Position numbers and translations under genes: made by a program | Shown: one piece after another, positions 33,242 to 42,204 of the stretch | Layout of the letters: each line of letters starts with the position of its first letter | Numbering within the stretch: the stretch's first letter is position 1 | The notes under the pieces: generated by a model | What the model was told of the DNA's origin: nothing | Seen by the model: the letters and a program-made list of their open reading frames with translations, nothing else | Database searches by the model: none | Source of the DNA: an uncultured Lachnospiraceae bacterium | GTDB taxonomy: Bacteria > Bacillota > Clostridia > Lachnospirales > Lachnospiraceae | Assembly (NCBI GenBank): GCA_934294885.1 | Contig: CAKRAK010000009.1 | Span: 1 to 64,000, forward strand | Direction of reading: 5' to 3' | DNA length: 64,000 nucleotides

Positions 33242-34318
33242 TCAGTCAGATGCCTTGATTGCCCAACGCATTTTTGTAGAATGAGCTCTTGGATTATCAA
33301 TACATTCCTGCTTGGATGGACGAATGACTTCCTTTGCAATCTCACTGAATTCTCCGGTCTGCAAATACCATTTAAATGCCTTCTTTACCAACCGGTCCTC
33401 CCCTGAATGAAAGGTCAGAACAGCAACCCTTCCTCCCGGCTTTAACACTGCAGGAAGTTTATTCAAAAATGCATCCAGCACCTCAAACTCACTGTTTACA
33501 TCAATACGTAACGCCTGAAATACCCTTGCACAGGACTTTTTAACCGCCTGCTGTCTTTTGGATTTTTCAACCTTGAAAGTTACGGCTCTTTCCACAATAG
33601 AAGCTAATTCTTTTGTTGTCCGAATCTGATTGCCTTTTCGAAATTCTTTTGTAATTTCAACTGCAATTTCTTTTGCATAAGGTTCATCTGAATTTTCTGT
33701 CAACATTCCTGCAATCTCCGACTCCGACAGTTCTCTTAAACGATCGGCTGCAGATACCCCCTCTGTAGGATTCAGCCGAAGATCCAAAGGACCATCTGCC
33801 TTGTAGGTAAATCCCCGTTCCGGATTGTCAATCTGCATGGAAGAAACACCCAGATCAGCCAATATAAAATCAAACCTTCCGACTTCTTTCGACAATTCGT
33901 CGATATCAGCAAAATTCATTAATCGGATTGTTAATATATCCTCTCCATAGCCTGCCAGCTCCAGTCTTGCCTTTGTCTTTTCCGATTCAATGGGATCTAC
34001 ATCCAGGGCATACATATGTCCTTTTCCCTGCAGACATTCCAACATTTTTCTTGTATGCCCTCCATATCCCAGGGTTGCATCCAATCCCACCTGACCGGGC
34101 CTGATGTCAAGAAATTCCAAAATCTCATCTACCATAATAGAAATATGCATCCCTGCCGGTGTATTTCCCTTTGACTTTACCTTTTCAACCGTTTCCCCAT
34201 ATTTTTCAGGATTCAATTCTTTATATTTTTCACTATAATGTCTTGGATGAGTTCCCTTGTAACGTTTCCTTCTTACATGCTTTCCCTCTGAATTACTGTT
34301 TCCTGTAATTTGATCCAT
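33242..34318 (-). CDS. rsmH: RsmH-type 16S rRNA (cytosine-N4)-methyltransferase with N-terminal extension
   Basis: SAM-dependent methyltransferase expected to modify C1402 of 16S rRNA. The core shows VGLDATLGYGGHTRKML (SAM loop), FDFILADLGVSSMQID, ERGFTYKADGPLDLRLN and VLTFHSGEDRLVKKAFK. It is 358 residues, about 45 longer than E. coli RsmH. The extra part is a basic N-terminus (KHVRRKRYKGTHPRHYSEKYKEL). It is not in a division and cell-wall cluster, the usual place of rsmH, but lies between pta and a pyrophosphatase. It may be a second paralogue; the genome's other copy cannot be seen here. Confidence 0.88.
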   Translation of the reverse strand: MDQITGNSNSEGKHVRRKRYKGTHPRHYSEKYKELNPEKYGETVEKVKSKGNTPAGMHISIMVDEILEFLDIRPGQVGLDATLGYGGHTRKMLECLQGKGHMYALDVDPIESEKTKARLELAGYGEDILTIRLMNFADIDELSKEVGRFDFILADLGVSSMQIDNPERGFTYKADGPLDLRLNPTEGVSAADRLRELSESEIAGMLTENSDEPYAKEIAVEITKEFRKGNQIRTTKELASIVERAVTFKVEKSKRQQAVKKSCARVFQALRIDVNSEFEVLDAFLNKLPAVLKPGGRVAVLTFHSGEDRLVKKAFKWYLQTGEFSEIAKEVIRPSKQECIDNPRAHSTKMRWAIKASD

Positions 34319-34338
34319 AATTGCCCCCTAATTTAACT

Positions 34339-35994
34339 TTAATTCATATTGGCTTCCTGTAATACATTAACCAATGCCGGAACCACCTGTTTTTTTCTGG
34401 AAACAACACCCGGTAACACAAATACATTTCCCTGAGGTTCCATACCAAAAGCATCCTTGGCACAGGAAATGGAATCCGCTCCAAATGCAAGGAGTCTTGA
34501 GCTTTGTTCATGAATATTAGTTAACATAATATATGCCATCTGGATTGGCATACCAGGTAAGATATTAGGAACATACAATTGCATCATTTTAGCCACTTTA
34601 TCTAATTCCCGCTGATTTACAGAACTGATCTGGCTGACACCGATTCCCGTCTTCTCAACCTGAAATGCCTTATAATCCTGATTAAATAACTCCTCCGGTG
34701 TCTTGTCCTTCAGACTGCTTCCCGCCTCAAACATTTCCATGGCAAAATTTTCCAGATTGATTTCCGCAATATCCGCCAAAGAACGGGCAGTTGTTTCATC
34801 CAGTGCGGTACAAGTAGGAGAACGAAACAGCAACGTATCTGATAAGATTGCAGCACACAAAAGTCCCGCAATATTTTTTTGAATTTCTTTTCCCAGTTCC
34901 TGATACATCTGATAAATAATCGTGGCAGTACATCCTACCGGCTGATTCCGGAAATATACAGGAGAAATGGTTTGCAGTGCTCCTAATCTGTGATGATCTA
35001 TGATTTCACAGATTTCTGCATCCTCAATACCGTTAATTGCCTGAGACTTCTCATTATGATCTACCAAAATTACCTTTTTCTTGCGAAGTGCCAGCAAATT
35101 CCGTCGTGAAACCATACCGTAATAGTGACCGAAATCATCCACGATCGGGAAATCCCGGTGTCTTAATTTTGACATAATTTCTTTAATGGAATCCACAGTA
35201 TCGTCTAATTCAAAGGTAACCAAATTATCTTTTTTCATAAAATATTCAACCGGAATACTTTGATTTACCAGTCTTGCCACCGTATAGGTATCTAATGGAG
35301 TTGTGATTACACTGCAATTCCGTTCTTTAGCAATTTGCAATACCAAAGAATTTACCGGAGAATCCAGACAGATAATCAGACACTGTACACCCATCTCAAT
35401 TCCACAAATCTGGGTATCCACCCGGTCTCCGACAATCATAATATCATCCTTATGAATCATATTTTCTATCATGTGGGGATTGGCAGCACCAATCATAATC
35501 TCACCATTGGTAATTAAATTCTTTGCGTTACCCGCAACCAGTGTTCCGTCCAGAACCTCAAGCAAATTTGCATAGCTGGTTTTCGCCTTGGCAACTACGT
35601 CACTGTCAAAATCATCCATATAGGATTTTGCAATATCATTAATGGTAATAATACCCTCCAAATGATTATGATTGGTAACAATGGGAAGCGTAACAACATC
35701 CAACTCCCGCATCATTTTCCATGCTGCCTTAATGGATATATTATGGTCAACCCCCGGTGTTTTTCTGTATTCAATATCCTTTACCTGGGTATTGACATCC
35801 TCTACCAGCTCCGGAATCTCAACGCCAAAATAATCTAATACAAACGCTGTTTCGTTGTTAATCTTCCCTGCTCTTTTCGGGACGTAATAGCCTGCATCGG
35901 TCTGATTTTTCAATTCCGAATACGCAATTGCCGAACAAATGGAATCCGTATCCGGATTTTTATGTCCAACAACAATTATTTGTGATTGTTCCAT
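34339..35994 (-). CDS. Manganese-dependent inorganic pyrophosphatase with CBS and DRTGG regulatory domains
   Basis: A family II (DHH) pyrophosphatase of 551 residues hydrolysing PPi in the cytoplasm. The catalytic domain begins VVGHKNPDTDSICSA, is interrupted by a CBS-DRTGG-CBS insertion (about residues 65-300) and resumes with VILVDHNEKSQ and EIIDHHRLGALQT. CBS domains in such enzymes bind adenine nucleotides and regulate activity; the DRTGG domain is known to bind diadenosine polyphosphates in relatives. The ATG at 35994 follows AGGAGGATAAGG. It lies 20 bp upstream of rsmH on the same strand and is likely co-transcribed with it. Confidence 0.93.
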   Translation of the reverse strand: MEQSQIIVVGHKNPDTDSICSAIAYSELKNQTDAGYYVPKRAGKINNETAFVLDYFGVEIPELVEDVNTQVKDIEYRKTPGVDHNISIKAAWKMMRELDVVTLPIVTNHNHLEGIITINDIAKSYMDDFDSDVVAKAKTSYANLLEVLDGTLVAGNAKNLITNGEIMIGAANPHMIENMIHKDDIMIVGDRVDTQICGIEMGVQCLIICLDSPVNSLVLQIAKERNCSVITTPLDTYTVARLVNQSIPVEYFMKKDNLVTFELDDTVDSIKEIMSKLRHRDFPIVDDFGHYYGMVSRRNLLALRKKKVILVDHNEKSQAINGIEDAEICEIIDHHRLGALQTISPVYFRNQPVGCTATIIYQMYQELGKEIQKNIAGLLCAAILSDTLLFRSPTCTALDETTARSLADIAEINLENFAMEMFEAGSSLKDKTPEELFNQDYKAFQVEKTGIGVSQISSVNQRELDKVAKMMQLYVPNILPGMPIQMAYIMLTNIHEQSSRLLAFGADSISCAKDAFGMEPQGNVFVLPGVVSRKKQVVPALVNVLQEANMN

Positions 35995-36057
35995 CCTTAT
36001 CCTCCTGTCTTTATTTCTCATTTTAAAAGCAAGACAATATGAAGTATTAGAGACAGA

Positions 36058-36089
36058 AAGCACCTGATACTTATTTTATCAAGTGCTTT
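36058..36089 (-). terminator. Hairpin between aspS and the pyrophosphatase gene
   Basis: AAAGCAC..TGATA and TATCA..GTGCTTT arms with one mismatch and a six-base loop lie just beyond the aspS stop. The U tract on the minus strand is short, so termination may be partial. Confidence 0.55.
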
Positions 36090-36100
36090 ATTCTTTCAGA

Positions 36101-37852
36101 TTACTGTCTTACTTTAATATGAACTTCTCTAAGCTGTTGTTCTGTTACCTCAGACGGCGCTCCGCACATCAGATCCTGTGCATTACCATTCATCGGGAAT
36201 GGAATTACTTCACGAATATTCTCTTCATTACGAAGGAGCATGATCATACGGTCAACACCCGGCGCCATACCTGCATGTGGAGGTGCACCAAACTGGAACG
36301 CATTATAAAGAGCTCCGAATTTTTCTTTCAAATCATCTTCTGTATAGCCTGCAATCTCAAATGCCTTAACCATAATATCCAGATTGTGATTTCTTACGGC
36401 TCCGGAAGAAAGCTCAATACCATTACATACAATATCATACTGATATGCGAGGATTTCAGTCGGATCCTTTTCATTTAATGCTTCCAATCCACCCTGAGGC
36501 ATTGAGAATGGATTATGGGTAAAGATAATCTTCTTCTCCTGCTCATCATACTCATACATTGGGAAATCATTAATATAGCAGAAACGGTATGCATTTTTCT
36601 CTAATAAATCCAAGCGGTTAGCAAGCTCTGTTCGAAGCTGTCCCGCATAATTTGCAGCATAGGATTCCTTATCCGCAACAAAGAAAATGGTGTCTCCCGG
36701 TGTCAGACCGGCAAGCTCCTTAATCTCAGTCTTCATATCATCCGGAATAAATTTATCAATCGGTCCTTTATAACTTCCGTCCTCTAAAACCTCTAAGTAA
36801 CCAAGACCGCCCATACCAATAGACTGAGCATACTTCAATAACTTTTCATGCTGTCCCTTTGATAATTTGGCATGTACGTTAATGGCACGTACGGTTGTAT
36901 TCTGAAACGGCTTAAAGGTACAACGGTTAAAGAAGTCTGATAAATCTATAATAATCAGCGGATTACGAAGATCCGGCTTATCACTACCGTATTTTAACAT
37001 TGCTTCCTTATAGCTGATAATCGGGAACGGTGCCTGTGTAATATTAGCTCCCTTTGGTGCAAATTTTGCGAAGGTCTCTGATAAAACCTCTTCGCCAACC
37101 TTGAATACATCCTCCTGTGTAGCAAAGCTCATCTCGAAATCCAACTGATAAAACTCTCCCGGACTACGGTCTGCTCTGGCATCCTCATCACGGAAGCAAG
37201 GTGCAATCTGGAAATACTTATCAAAGCCCGATACCATTAAAAGCTGTTTATACTGCTGCGGTGCCTGTGGCAATGCATAGAATTTACCCTTAAATTTTCT
37301 GGAAGGTACGATATAATCTCTTGCGCCTTCCGGAGAAGATGCACAAAGAATCGGAGTTTGGATTTCTAAAAATCCCATATCCGTCATCTTTTGTCTTAAA
37401 AAGCTGATTACCTTTGAACGGAAAATCATGTTATCTCTTACCTTTGTATTACGAAGGTCTAGATAACGGTATTTGAGACGGACATCTTCTCTTGTCTCCT
37501 TAGAGGTCTGTACCTCGAAAGGAAGCTGACGATATACCTTACCGAGAATCTCAACACTGTGTGCTTCTAATTCAATGGTTCCCGTTGGAATTTTAGGATT
37601 ATAGGTCTCTTCATCACGGTGTTCAATCTCACCCTCAATTGAAATACAATCTTCCTTATTCAATCCGTCCAATAACGAAGTATCACGCATAACAACCTGT
37701 AACACTCCATACATATCTCTTAAATCAATAAATGACACACCACCATGATCGCGAATGTTTTCAATCCATCCGGCAACCCTTAATGTTGCACCCACATCGC
37801 TTTCACTAAGCTGATCCAGCGTTCTGTTACGATAAATGTTTTCTGTGTTCAT
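36101..37852 (-). CDS. aspS: Aspartyl-tRNA synthetase (AspRS, bacterial long form)
   Basis: Class II synthetase charging tRNA-Asp (and possibly tRNA-Asn), 583 residues. It has the N-terminal OB-fold anticodon domain (about 1-105), class II motifs with YRYLDLRN, FRDEDARADRSPGEFYQLD and the bacterial GAD insert, and the C-terminal motif 3 region GAPPHAGMAPGVDRMIMLL. AAAAGGAG precedes the ATG. It is controlled by a T-box leader (37980-38290) and a strong promoter further upstream. Bacterial AspRS can be discriminating or non-discriminating; the leader's specifier may favour the latter. Confidence 0.96.
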   Translation of the reverse strand: MNTENIYRNRTLDQLSESDVGATLRVAGWIENIRDHGGVSFIDLRDMYGVLQVVMRDTSLLDGLNKEDCISIEGEIEHRDEETYNPKIPTGTIELEAHSVEILGKVYRQLPFEVQTSKETREDVRLKYRYLDLRNTKVRDNMIFRSKVISFLRQKMTDMGFLEIQTPILCASSPEGARDYIVPSRKFKGKFYALPQAPQQYKQLLMVSGFDKYFQIAPCFRDEDARADRSPGEFYQLDFEMSFATQEDVFKVGEEVLSETFAKFAPKGANITQAPFPIISYKEAMLKYGSDKPDLRNPLIIIDLSDFFNRCTFKPFQNTTVRAINVHAKLSKGQHEKLLKYAQSIGMGGLGYLEVLEDGSYKGPIDKFIPDDMKTEIKELAGLTPGDTIFFVADKESYAANYAGQLRTELANRLDLLEKNAYRFCYINDFPMYEYDEQEKKIIFTHNPFSMPQGGLEALNEKDPTEILAYQYDIVCNGIELSSGAVRNHNLDIMVKAFEIAGYTEDDLKEKFGALYNAFQFGAPPHAGMAPGVDRMIMLLRNEENIREVIPFPMNGNAQDLMCGAPSEVTEQQLREVHIKVRQ

Positions 37853-37884
37853 AACATACTCCTTTTCTTACTGATATCCTTTTT

Positions 37885-37984
37885 ACACAGAGAAGAGATA
37901 CGCTCTGCGAATCCTACTCTGATTACCGGTCGACATATGCACTCCATAAACGTATGCATTTTCCTCGTCGCCATAACATAAAAA
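37885..37984. repeat. Dispersed ~100-bp repeat, copy 2
   Basis: This stretch between the aspS start and its T-box terminator resembles 16086-16187 in the same orientation, most clearly from the CCGGTC at 37926 to the CATAAC at 37972. See copy 1 for the shared elements. Confidence 0.5.
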
Positions 37985-38290
37985 GTCCGCCCTAAACGAA
38001 CTTGTTCAGGACGGACATAACACCCGCGGTACCACCTGATTTACTACCTCTGTAGTCTCTCATGGGATTCCTCTCATTCTAAATCCCTGTTGTCTTACGC
38101 GCAACCTACGACGCACCTACTATGGAGGGAACCTCATTCCATTCCTTTTCAGATTGCAGCTGTTGAAGTGTTATTCACATCCATTCACTTTACAAGGTTC
38201 TCACTATCCCTTACTCACTGGAAACGATAATCAATGCTACTTCTCTCCGTCATCGCCTTTTCATATAAAATTACAGCAGAAATACTCTGC
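37980..38290 (-). promoter_or_regulatory. T-box riboswitch leader of aspS
   Basis: On the minus strand the hallmark T-box sequence GGTGGTACCGCGG lies at 38036-38024, followed by the terminator stem GTCCGTCCTG...TAGGGCGGAC (38016-37985) and a T run. Further upstream are a stem I with an AGTA-type bulge (38246 region) and a helix pairing GAAG with CTTC around the candidate specifier loop at about 38178-38169. Uncharged tRNA pairing with the specifier and T-box would favour the antiterminator and allow aspS transcription. The specifier triplet appears to be AAC (38172-38170), not the expected GAC; the lower-stem pairing was done by hand. Confidence 0.92.
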
Positions 38291-38302
38291 AAAATCCTAA
38301 TT

Positions 38303-38331
38303 ATTATATCTTATCCTTATAATATTGTCAA
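38303..38331 (-). promoter_or_regulatory. aspS promoter
   Basis: Perfect TTGACA (38331-38326) and TATAAT (38308-38303) on the minus strand are separated by 17 bp and placed just upstream of the T-box leader. A consensus promoter with control left to the leader is usual for T-box genes. Confidence 0.9.
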
Positions 38332-38363
38332 CATAACCGAATAAAATATACCTGATATCTCTG

Positions 38364-39587
38364 TCAAAATTTCATTAATGCCGACAGAATATTTTCCTCA
38401 TTCAATAGGGGATGCGCTGACAATATTAATTGTAATGCCTCATAATTATTATAGGAGTGTTCCACCTCTTTTGAATATGCATGTGCATTTTCAACCTGAT
38501 TCTCATAGGTAAAGCTTTTTTGATTCCTGCTCCAGGTAATCCAATCCAGTTCAAAGATGACCAAAAATGACATTACCGCAAATTTAACCTTAGTCAAAGC
38601 ATCCTCATCGTAAGAAGCCCCCAGGAAATAATTAAACATATAATACACCAAAATATGTTCAAATTCATATTCCCGTTCTCTCATATAAGAAGCAAATTCT
38701 TTTCTTCCGGCTTCATAATCATCTACCGGCATCTCATATAAATACTGCATTGCCTCCGATAAATTTTCCTTCCACCATGGTTTAATGTTTTCAAGTCCGT
38801 CATACATATTCAGAAGCTGCAGCATAAAATCTTTTCGGGAAAGCCTGCCCTTATCTCCCAGCTTCGTAACCGATACAAGCTCCAAAGACTGGGAACATTT
38901 GACATAGAGCTTTTTTTCATGATATAAATTCTGATTATTCTTGATATATTGATCTATTTTATCATATTGTTTCTGATCTATATATTCCTGAATCACTGTC
39001 ATGCTGCCCATCACCAATGCAGCTCTTTCCCATAAGGATAACTTTCTATCCTGAAGGATTTCAAAGAAAACCTTTCGAAGGTGAAAAAGGCTTTCATATA
39101 ACCGGAGATTGATTCGATTTTCCTTTCTCTTTTTCCAAAAGGAAACGGGCTTCATAGGCTTTAATCCATATCGGTCATCTGTACCTTTCTGACATTCAAA
39201 AGTAATGGGTTCTTTGTAACGCAGCATGATTCTACAGGCCTCCGGACAGGATATGGTAAGACTGACTTCCTTTAATTCCGGAAATTCTTCTACATGTCTC
39301 GGAAAATTCGTACAAGTCTGACACAAACAGTTTTCTCCCATTTCCGTATAGATGTCACATAGATTCTCATCATTTAAAAAAGGACATCTGGTTCCCTTTA
39401 AGACGAACTGTTTTTCTTTTGTACGCATATTATCCTTTAATCTTTTTCCAAACGCTCCGGTTTGTTTTTTGTATAACTTTACGGATTCTTCATCCAAATC
39501 TATTTCCCAGTTTTCGCAACAGGAATCCTCACACACGCCGCCAATACAGGAAAACTCCTTATAAAATGACATTGTTCTATAATTCAT
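38364..39587 (-). CDS. fliB: FliB-type lysine-N-methylase
   Basis: A 407-residue protein of the flagellin lysine-N-methylase family, which uses SAM and a Cys cluster to methylate lysines on flagellin. The N-terminus has the cysteine-rich motif FSCIGGVCEDSCCENWEIDLD, then GTRCPFLNDENLCDIY and CLCQTCTNFPRHVEEF. The rest is helical without known motifs. The ATG at 39587 is better spaced from GGAG than the one at 39593. No flagellin or motility gene lies nearby, so the substrate is assumed from the family only. It lies 20 bp after proB on the same strand. Confidence 0.85.
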   Translation of the reverse strand: MNYRTMSFYKEFSCIGGVCEDSCCENWEIDLDEESVKLYKKQTGAFGKRLKDNMRTKEKQFVLKGTRCPFLNDENLCDIYTEMGENCLCQTCTNFPRHVEEFPELKEVSLTISCPEACRIMLRYKEPITFECQKGTDDRYGLKPMKPVSFWKKRKENRINLRLYESLFHLRKVFFEILQDRKLSLWERAALVMGSMTVIQEYIDQKQYDKIDQYIKNNQNLYHEKKLYVKCSQSLELVSVTKLGDKGRLSRKDFMLQLLNMYDGLENIKPWWKENLSEAMQYLYEMPVDDYEAGRKEFASYMREREYEFEHILVYYMFNYFLGASYDEDALTKVKFAVMSFLVIFELDWITWSRNQKSFTYENQVENAHAYSKEVEHSYNNYEALQLILSAHPLLNEENILSALMKF

Positions 39588-39608
39588 GTTCATTTCTCCA
39601 CATCTTAA

Positions 39609-40406
39609 CTACAGGATATATCTTTTTTGAAACTTGGTTCCGATGTCTTCTCCCTCCATAATACGATAGATATTTTCCGGATCATTTCCGTGAGCAATAT
39701 ACATATCCATACCATGTGTTGTTGCAAACTCAGCAGCTTCTAGCTTTGTAACCATACCACCGGTACCTCTGTTAGAACCGGAACCACTTCCAAGTCCCCG
39801 GATTTCCTCCGTTATCTCAGACACCTCATGAATCAGTTTTGCATCCGGATTTTCATGAGGATTGCTGTCATACAGTCCCTCAATATCCGATAATATAATT
39901 AAACTGTTCGCCTCACATAAATTAGCTACGATTGCTGACAGCATATCATTATCACCGAACACCTTTTTTTCCGATTCAATCTCCGCATGACTGACAGAAT
40001 CGTTTTCATTTACAACGGGAATCATTCCATTCTCCAATAATGCTTCAAAGGTATTTTTCAGATTTCTTCTTTTTTCCTTTACTGCAATATCCTCCGCAGT
40101 CAGTAAAATCTGACCTACAATATTGCCATACTCACCAAAAAACTTGTCATATATATGCATAATCTCACACTGTCCCACGGCAGCTGCTGCCTGCTTCATA
40201 CAAACATCCTTTGGCTTCATGGGAAGGCGCATTTTATTTACTCCCACGGCAATGGCTCCGGAAGAAACCAGTACCACCTGATGACCTTCATTATGTAAAG
40301 AAGATAATACCTGTGCCAGCTTATCAATCGTTCTGAAATTCAGGGCACCATTTTCGCCTGTTAATGTTGATGTACCAACTTTTATTACAATTCTTTGTTT
40401 TTCCAT
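39609..40406 (-). CDS. proB: Glutamate 5-kinase (ProB), short form without PUA domain
   Basis: First enzyme of proline synthesis, phosphorylating glutamate to glutamyl-5-phosphate. At 265 residues it consists of the amino-acid-kinase domain alone (IVIKVGTSTLTG at the start, VLVSSGAIAVGVNKM, VNENDSVSH, GTGGMVTKLEAA). The C-terminal PUA domain of E. coli ProB (about 100 residues) is absent. The ATG at 40406 follows AAGGAA. The usual partner proA is not adjacent. The gene follows the DHH phosphoesterase by about 25 bp and is probably in one transcript with it and fliB. Confidence 0.93.
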   Translation of the reverse strand: MEKQRIVIKVGTSTLTGENGALNFRTIDKLAQVLSSLHNEGHQVVLVSSGAIAVGVNKMRLPMKPKDVCMKQAAAAVGQCEIMHIYDKFFGEYGNIVGQILLTAEDIAVKEKRRNLKNTFEALLENGMIPVVNENDSVSHAEIESEKKVFGDNDMLSAIVANLCEANSLIILSDIEGLYDSNPHENPDAKLIHEVSEITEEIRGLGSGSGSNRGTGGMVTKLEAAEFATTHGMDMYIAHGNDPENIYRIMEGEDIGTKFQKRYIL

Positions 40407-40431
40407 TTTTTTATTCCTTATTATCTGTATA

Positions 40432-41424
40432 TTATTTTTCCTTCTCCTGAAGGGATTTTTCATATTCCTTAATTACGTCTAAAAATCTTTTTCGAATCAT
40501 GAAGTCCGGATTGTCTCCTAACTGCTTCACACATTCACTTAAGATAATACCCCCTGCCATAGAGAAGTGGCCTCCTCCTCCACCAAGACCCTCTAATGCT
40601 TTTTGGGTAATGGTGCCTGCATGATAGTTTGGTGTTTCATTTCTTACCGAAAACTTATAGCCACCGTCCCTTTTAGCATAAACAACGGAAAACGCAACAA
40701 CATCCAAGCCCAATATAAAATCCGATATCATAGCGATTAATGCGTCCGGACAGTCAAAATTAATTTTTGCAAATCCTACATTTTCATAAATCTGAATATT
40801 ACGTATTGCCTCACCATAGGCATGTAAATCTTCGATTTCCATATTGTTACTGTATAAGCTTCTTATTTTCTGATTATCCGCAATTTTGTGCAGGTACGCG
40901 AACATTTCAATATCAAAATCCGTCACCCCACGGTTAAAGGATTCCGTATCCATTTTCAGACCATAAAGAAGTGCTGTCGCTGTATTAGTATCCATGGATG
41001 TGTTACTCTTAATAAAATAACTGGTTACAATAGAAGCACAAGCTCCACATATACGGATATCACTGTACTTGTATGCACAGGGAACCATGGTTGGATGATG
41101 ATCAATACACCCCACCTCGTCTCCGATAAAATCGGAAATATTGGAATTATATTTTTGAGAATCAATGGTAACAATATAATCCTGTTCCCCCATATCCTTA
41201 ATATCATCTATATGTACTGCCTGGATATGAAACTCATCTATCATTCTTTTCGTACTGTTTTTTTCTATCTTACCGGCATAACAGATGGTTGTTTTTACAC
41301 CGTGAGATTTTAAAAAGACCTGCATTCCAAAGGCTGATGCCAAAGCATCCGGATCCGGGAAATTATGGGTTTGCAGATATACCTTGTGCCCCTTTAACAA
41401 GTCAATTAAATTTTGGTAATTCAT
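40432..41424 (-). CDS. DHH-family phosphoesterase (NrnA-like nanoRNase/pAp phosphatase)
   Basis: A 330-residue DHH-DHHA1 protein. Motifs are THNFPDPDALASAFG (first metal site), VTIDSQ and CIDHHPT (DHH), and GGGGHFSMAGG in the DHHA1 domain. NrnA-type enzymes trim short RNA oligonucleotides and dephosphorylate pAp; the GGGxH motif supports a nucleotide substrate. The ATG at 41424 follows GAGGGAG; the longer reading to 41484 has no site. Divergent from spoVAA. The exact substrate cannot be read from sequence. Confidence 0.88.
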   Translation of the reverse strand: MNYQNLIDLLKGHKVYLQTHNFPDPDALASAFGMQVFLKSHGVKTTICYAGKIEKNSTKRMIDEFHIQAVHIDDIKDMGEQDYIVTIDSQKYNSNISDFIGDEVGCIDHHPTMVPCAYKYSDIRICGACASIVTSYFIKSNTSMDTNTATALLYGLKMDTESFNRGVTDFDIEMFAYLHKIADNQKIRSLYSNNMEIEDLHAYGEAIRNIQIYENVGFAKINFDCPDALIAMISDFILGLDVVAFSVVYAKRDGGYKFSVRNETPNYHAGTITQKALEGLGGGGGHFSMAGGIILSECVKQLGDNPDFMIRKRFLDVIKEYEKSLQEKEK

Positions 41425-41525
41425 TTTCTCCCTCGCTATCTTCTTCGTGTCATCTGGCATAACACGCTCTAAAGTCGAATTCAACTCTTAATGATATCAT
41501 ATCCCTCTTTTTTTCTCAATCTTTT

Positions 41526-41555
41526 CGAATAATTCTTTTTAAAAGCCGCATACTA
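41526..41555 (+). promoter_or_regulatory. Probable forespore (sigma-G/sigma-F) promoter of spoVAA-AB-AC
   Basis: CGAATA (41526-41531) and CATACTA (41549-41555) are separated by 17 bp. The -10 is identical to the sigma-G consensus and the -35 matches TGAATA in five of six bases. It lies 24 bp before the spoVAA start, so late forespore expression is expected. Confidence 0.75.
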
Positions 41556-41578
41556 ATTCTATCAAAAAGGAGAGTGCC

Positions 41579-42193
41579 ATGAATTCAGTTTATATTAATG
41601 TATCAGACTGTGTATCCGTCAAAAAGAACAGCATTTTTTTAAAAGATATTTTAACGATCCAAAGTGCCGATAAAAAAATAACAAATCAGATAGGCAACAT
41701 TCATATTTATACATTTCAGAAGGTTGAACCAACAGAACTTGTTGTATCCGTTATGACAATTATTGACCTGATTTTAAAAAATTATCCGCAGTTAGAAATC
41801 GTAACACTGGGAGAAACTAATCTCATTGTAAAATACGAACCCGAAAGCAAAGGGAAACGTTTTAAGGAACAATTTTTTACCGTATTTTTATGCATGGTTG
41901 CTTTTATCGGTGGTGGCTACACCATTATGGCATATAACACTGACGTAGGCGCAAAGGAACTATTTAATTATCTGTCCATGCTCTTTTTAGGGGATTCCAG
42001 ATCAGGAACCTTCTGTCTGTCGGTAACCTATGCCATCGGACTGACTGCCGGTCTGCTTTTATTTTTTAATCATTTAGGAAACAAAAAGCTTACAAAAGAA
42101 CCAACACCGTTAGAGGTACAGATGAGACTTTATGAAAGAGACGTATATACAACCATAACAATGGACAGTACAAGAAATAACGAATCATTATAA
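41579..42193 (+). CDS. spoVAA: Stage V sporulation protein AA (SpoVAA)
   Basis: A 204-residue membrane-associated protein of the SpoVA dipicolinic-acid transport complex. Residues 1-~100 form a soluble domain starting VYINVSDCVSVKKNSIFLKDI. Two hydrophobic segments follow (about 103-120 and 143-165), then a polar tail. GGAGAG precedes the ATG and a sigma-G-type promoter lies just upstream. First gene of spoVAA-AB-AC, whose last gene meets sigF end to end. Confidence 0.92.
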   Translation: MNSVYINVSDCVSVKKNSIFLKDILTIQSADKKITNQIGNIHIYTFQKVEPTELVVSVMTIIDLILKNYPQLEIVTLGETNLIVKYEPESKGKRFKEQFFTVFLCMVAFIGGGYTIMAYNTDVGAKELFNYLSMLFLGDSRSGTFCLSVTYAIGLTAGLLLFFNHLGNKKLTKEPTPLEVQMRLYERDVYTTITMDSTRNNESL

Positions 42194-42204
42194 GGACGTA
42201 ATAT

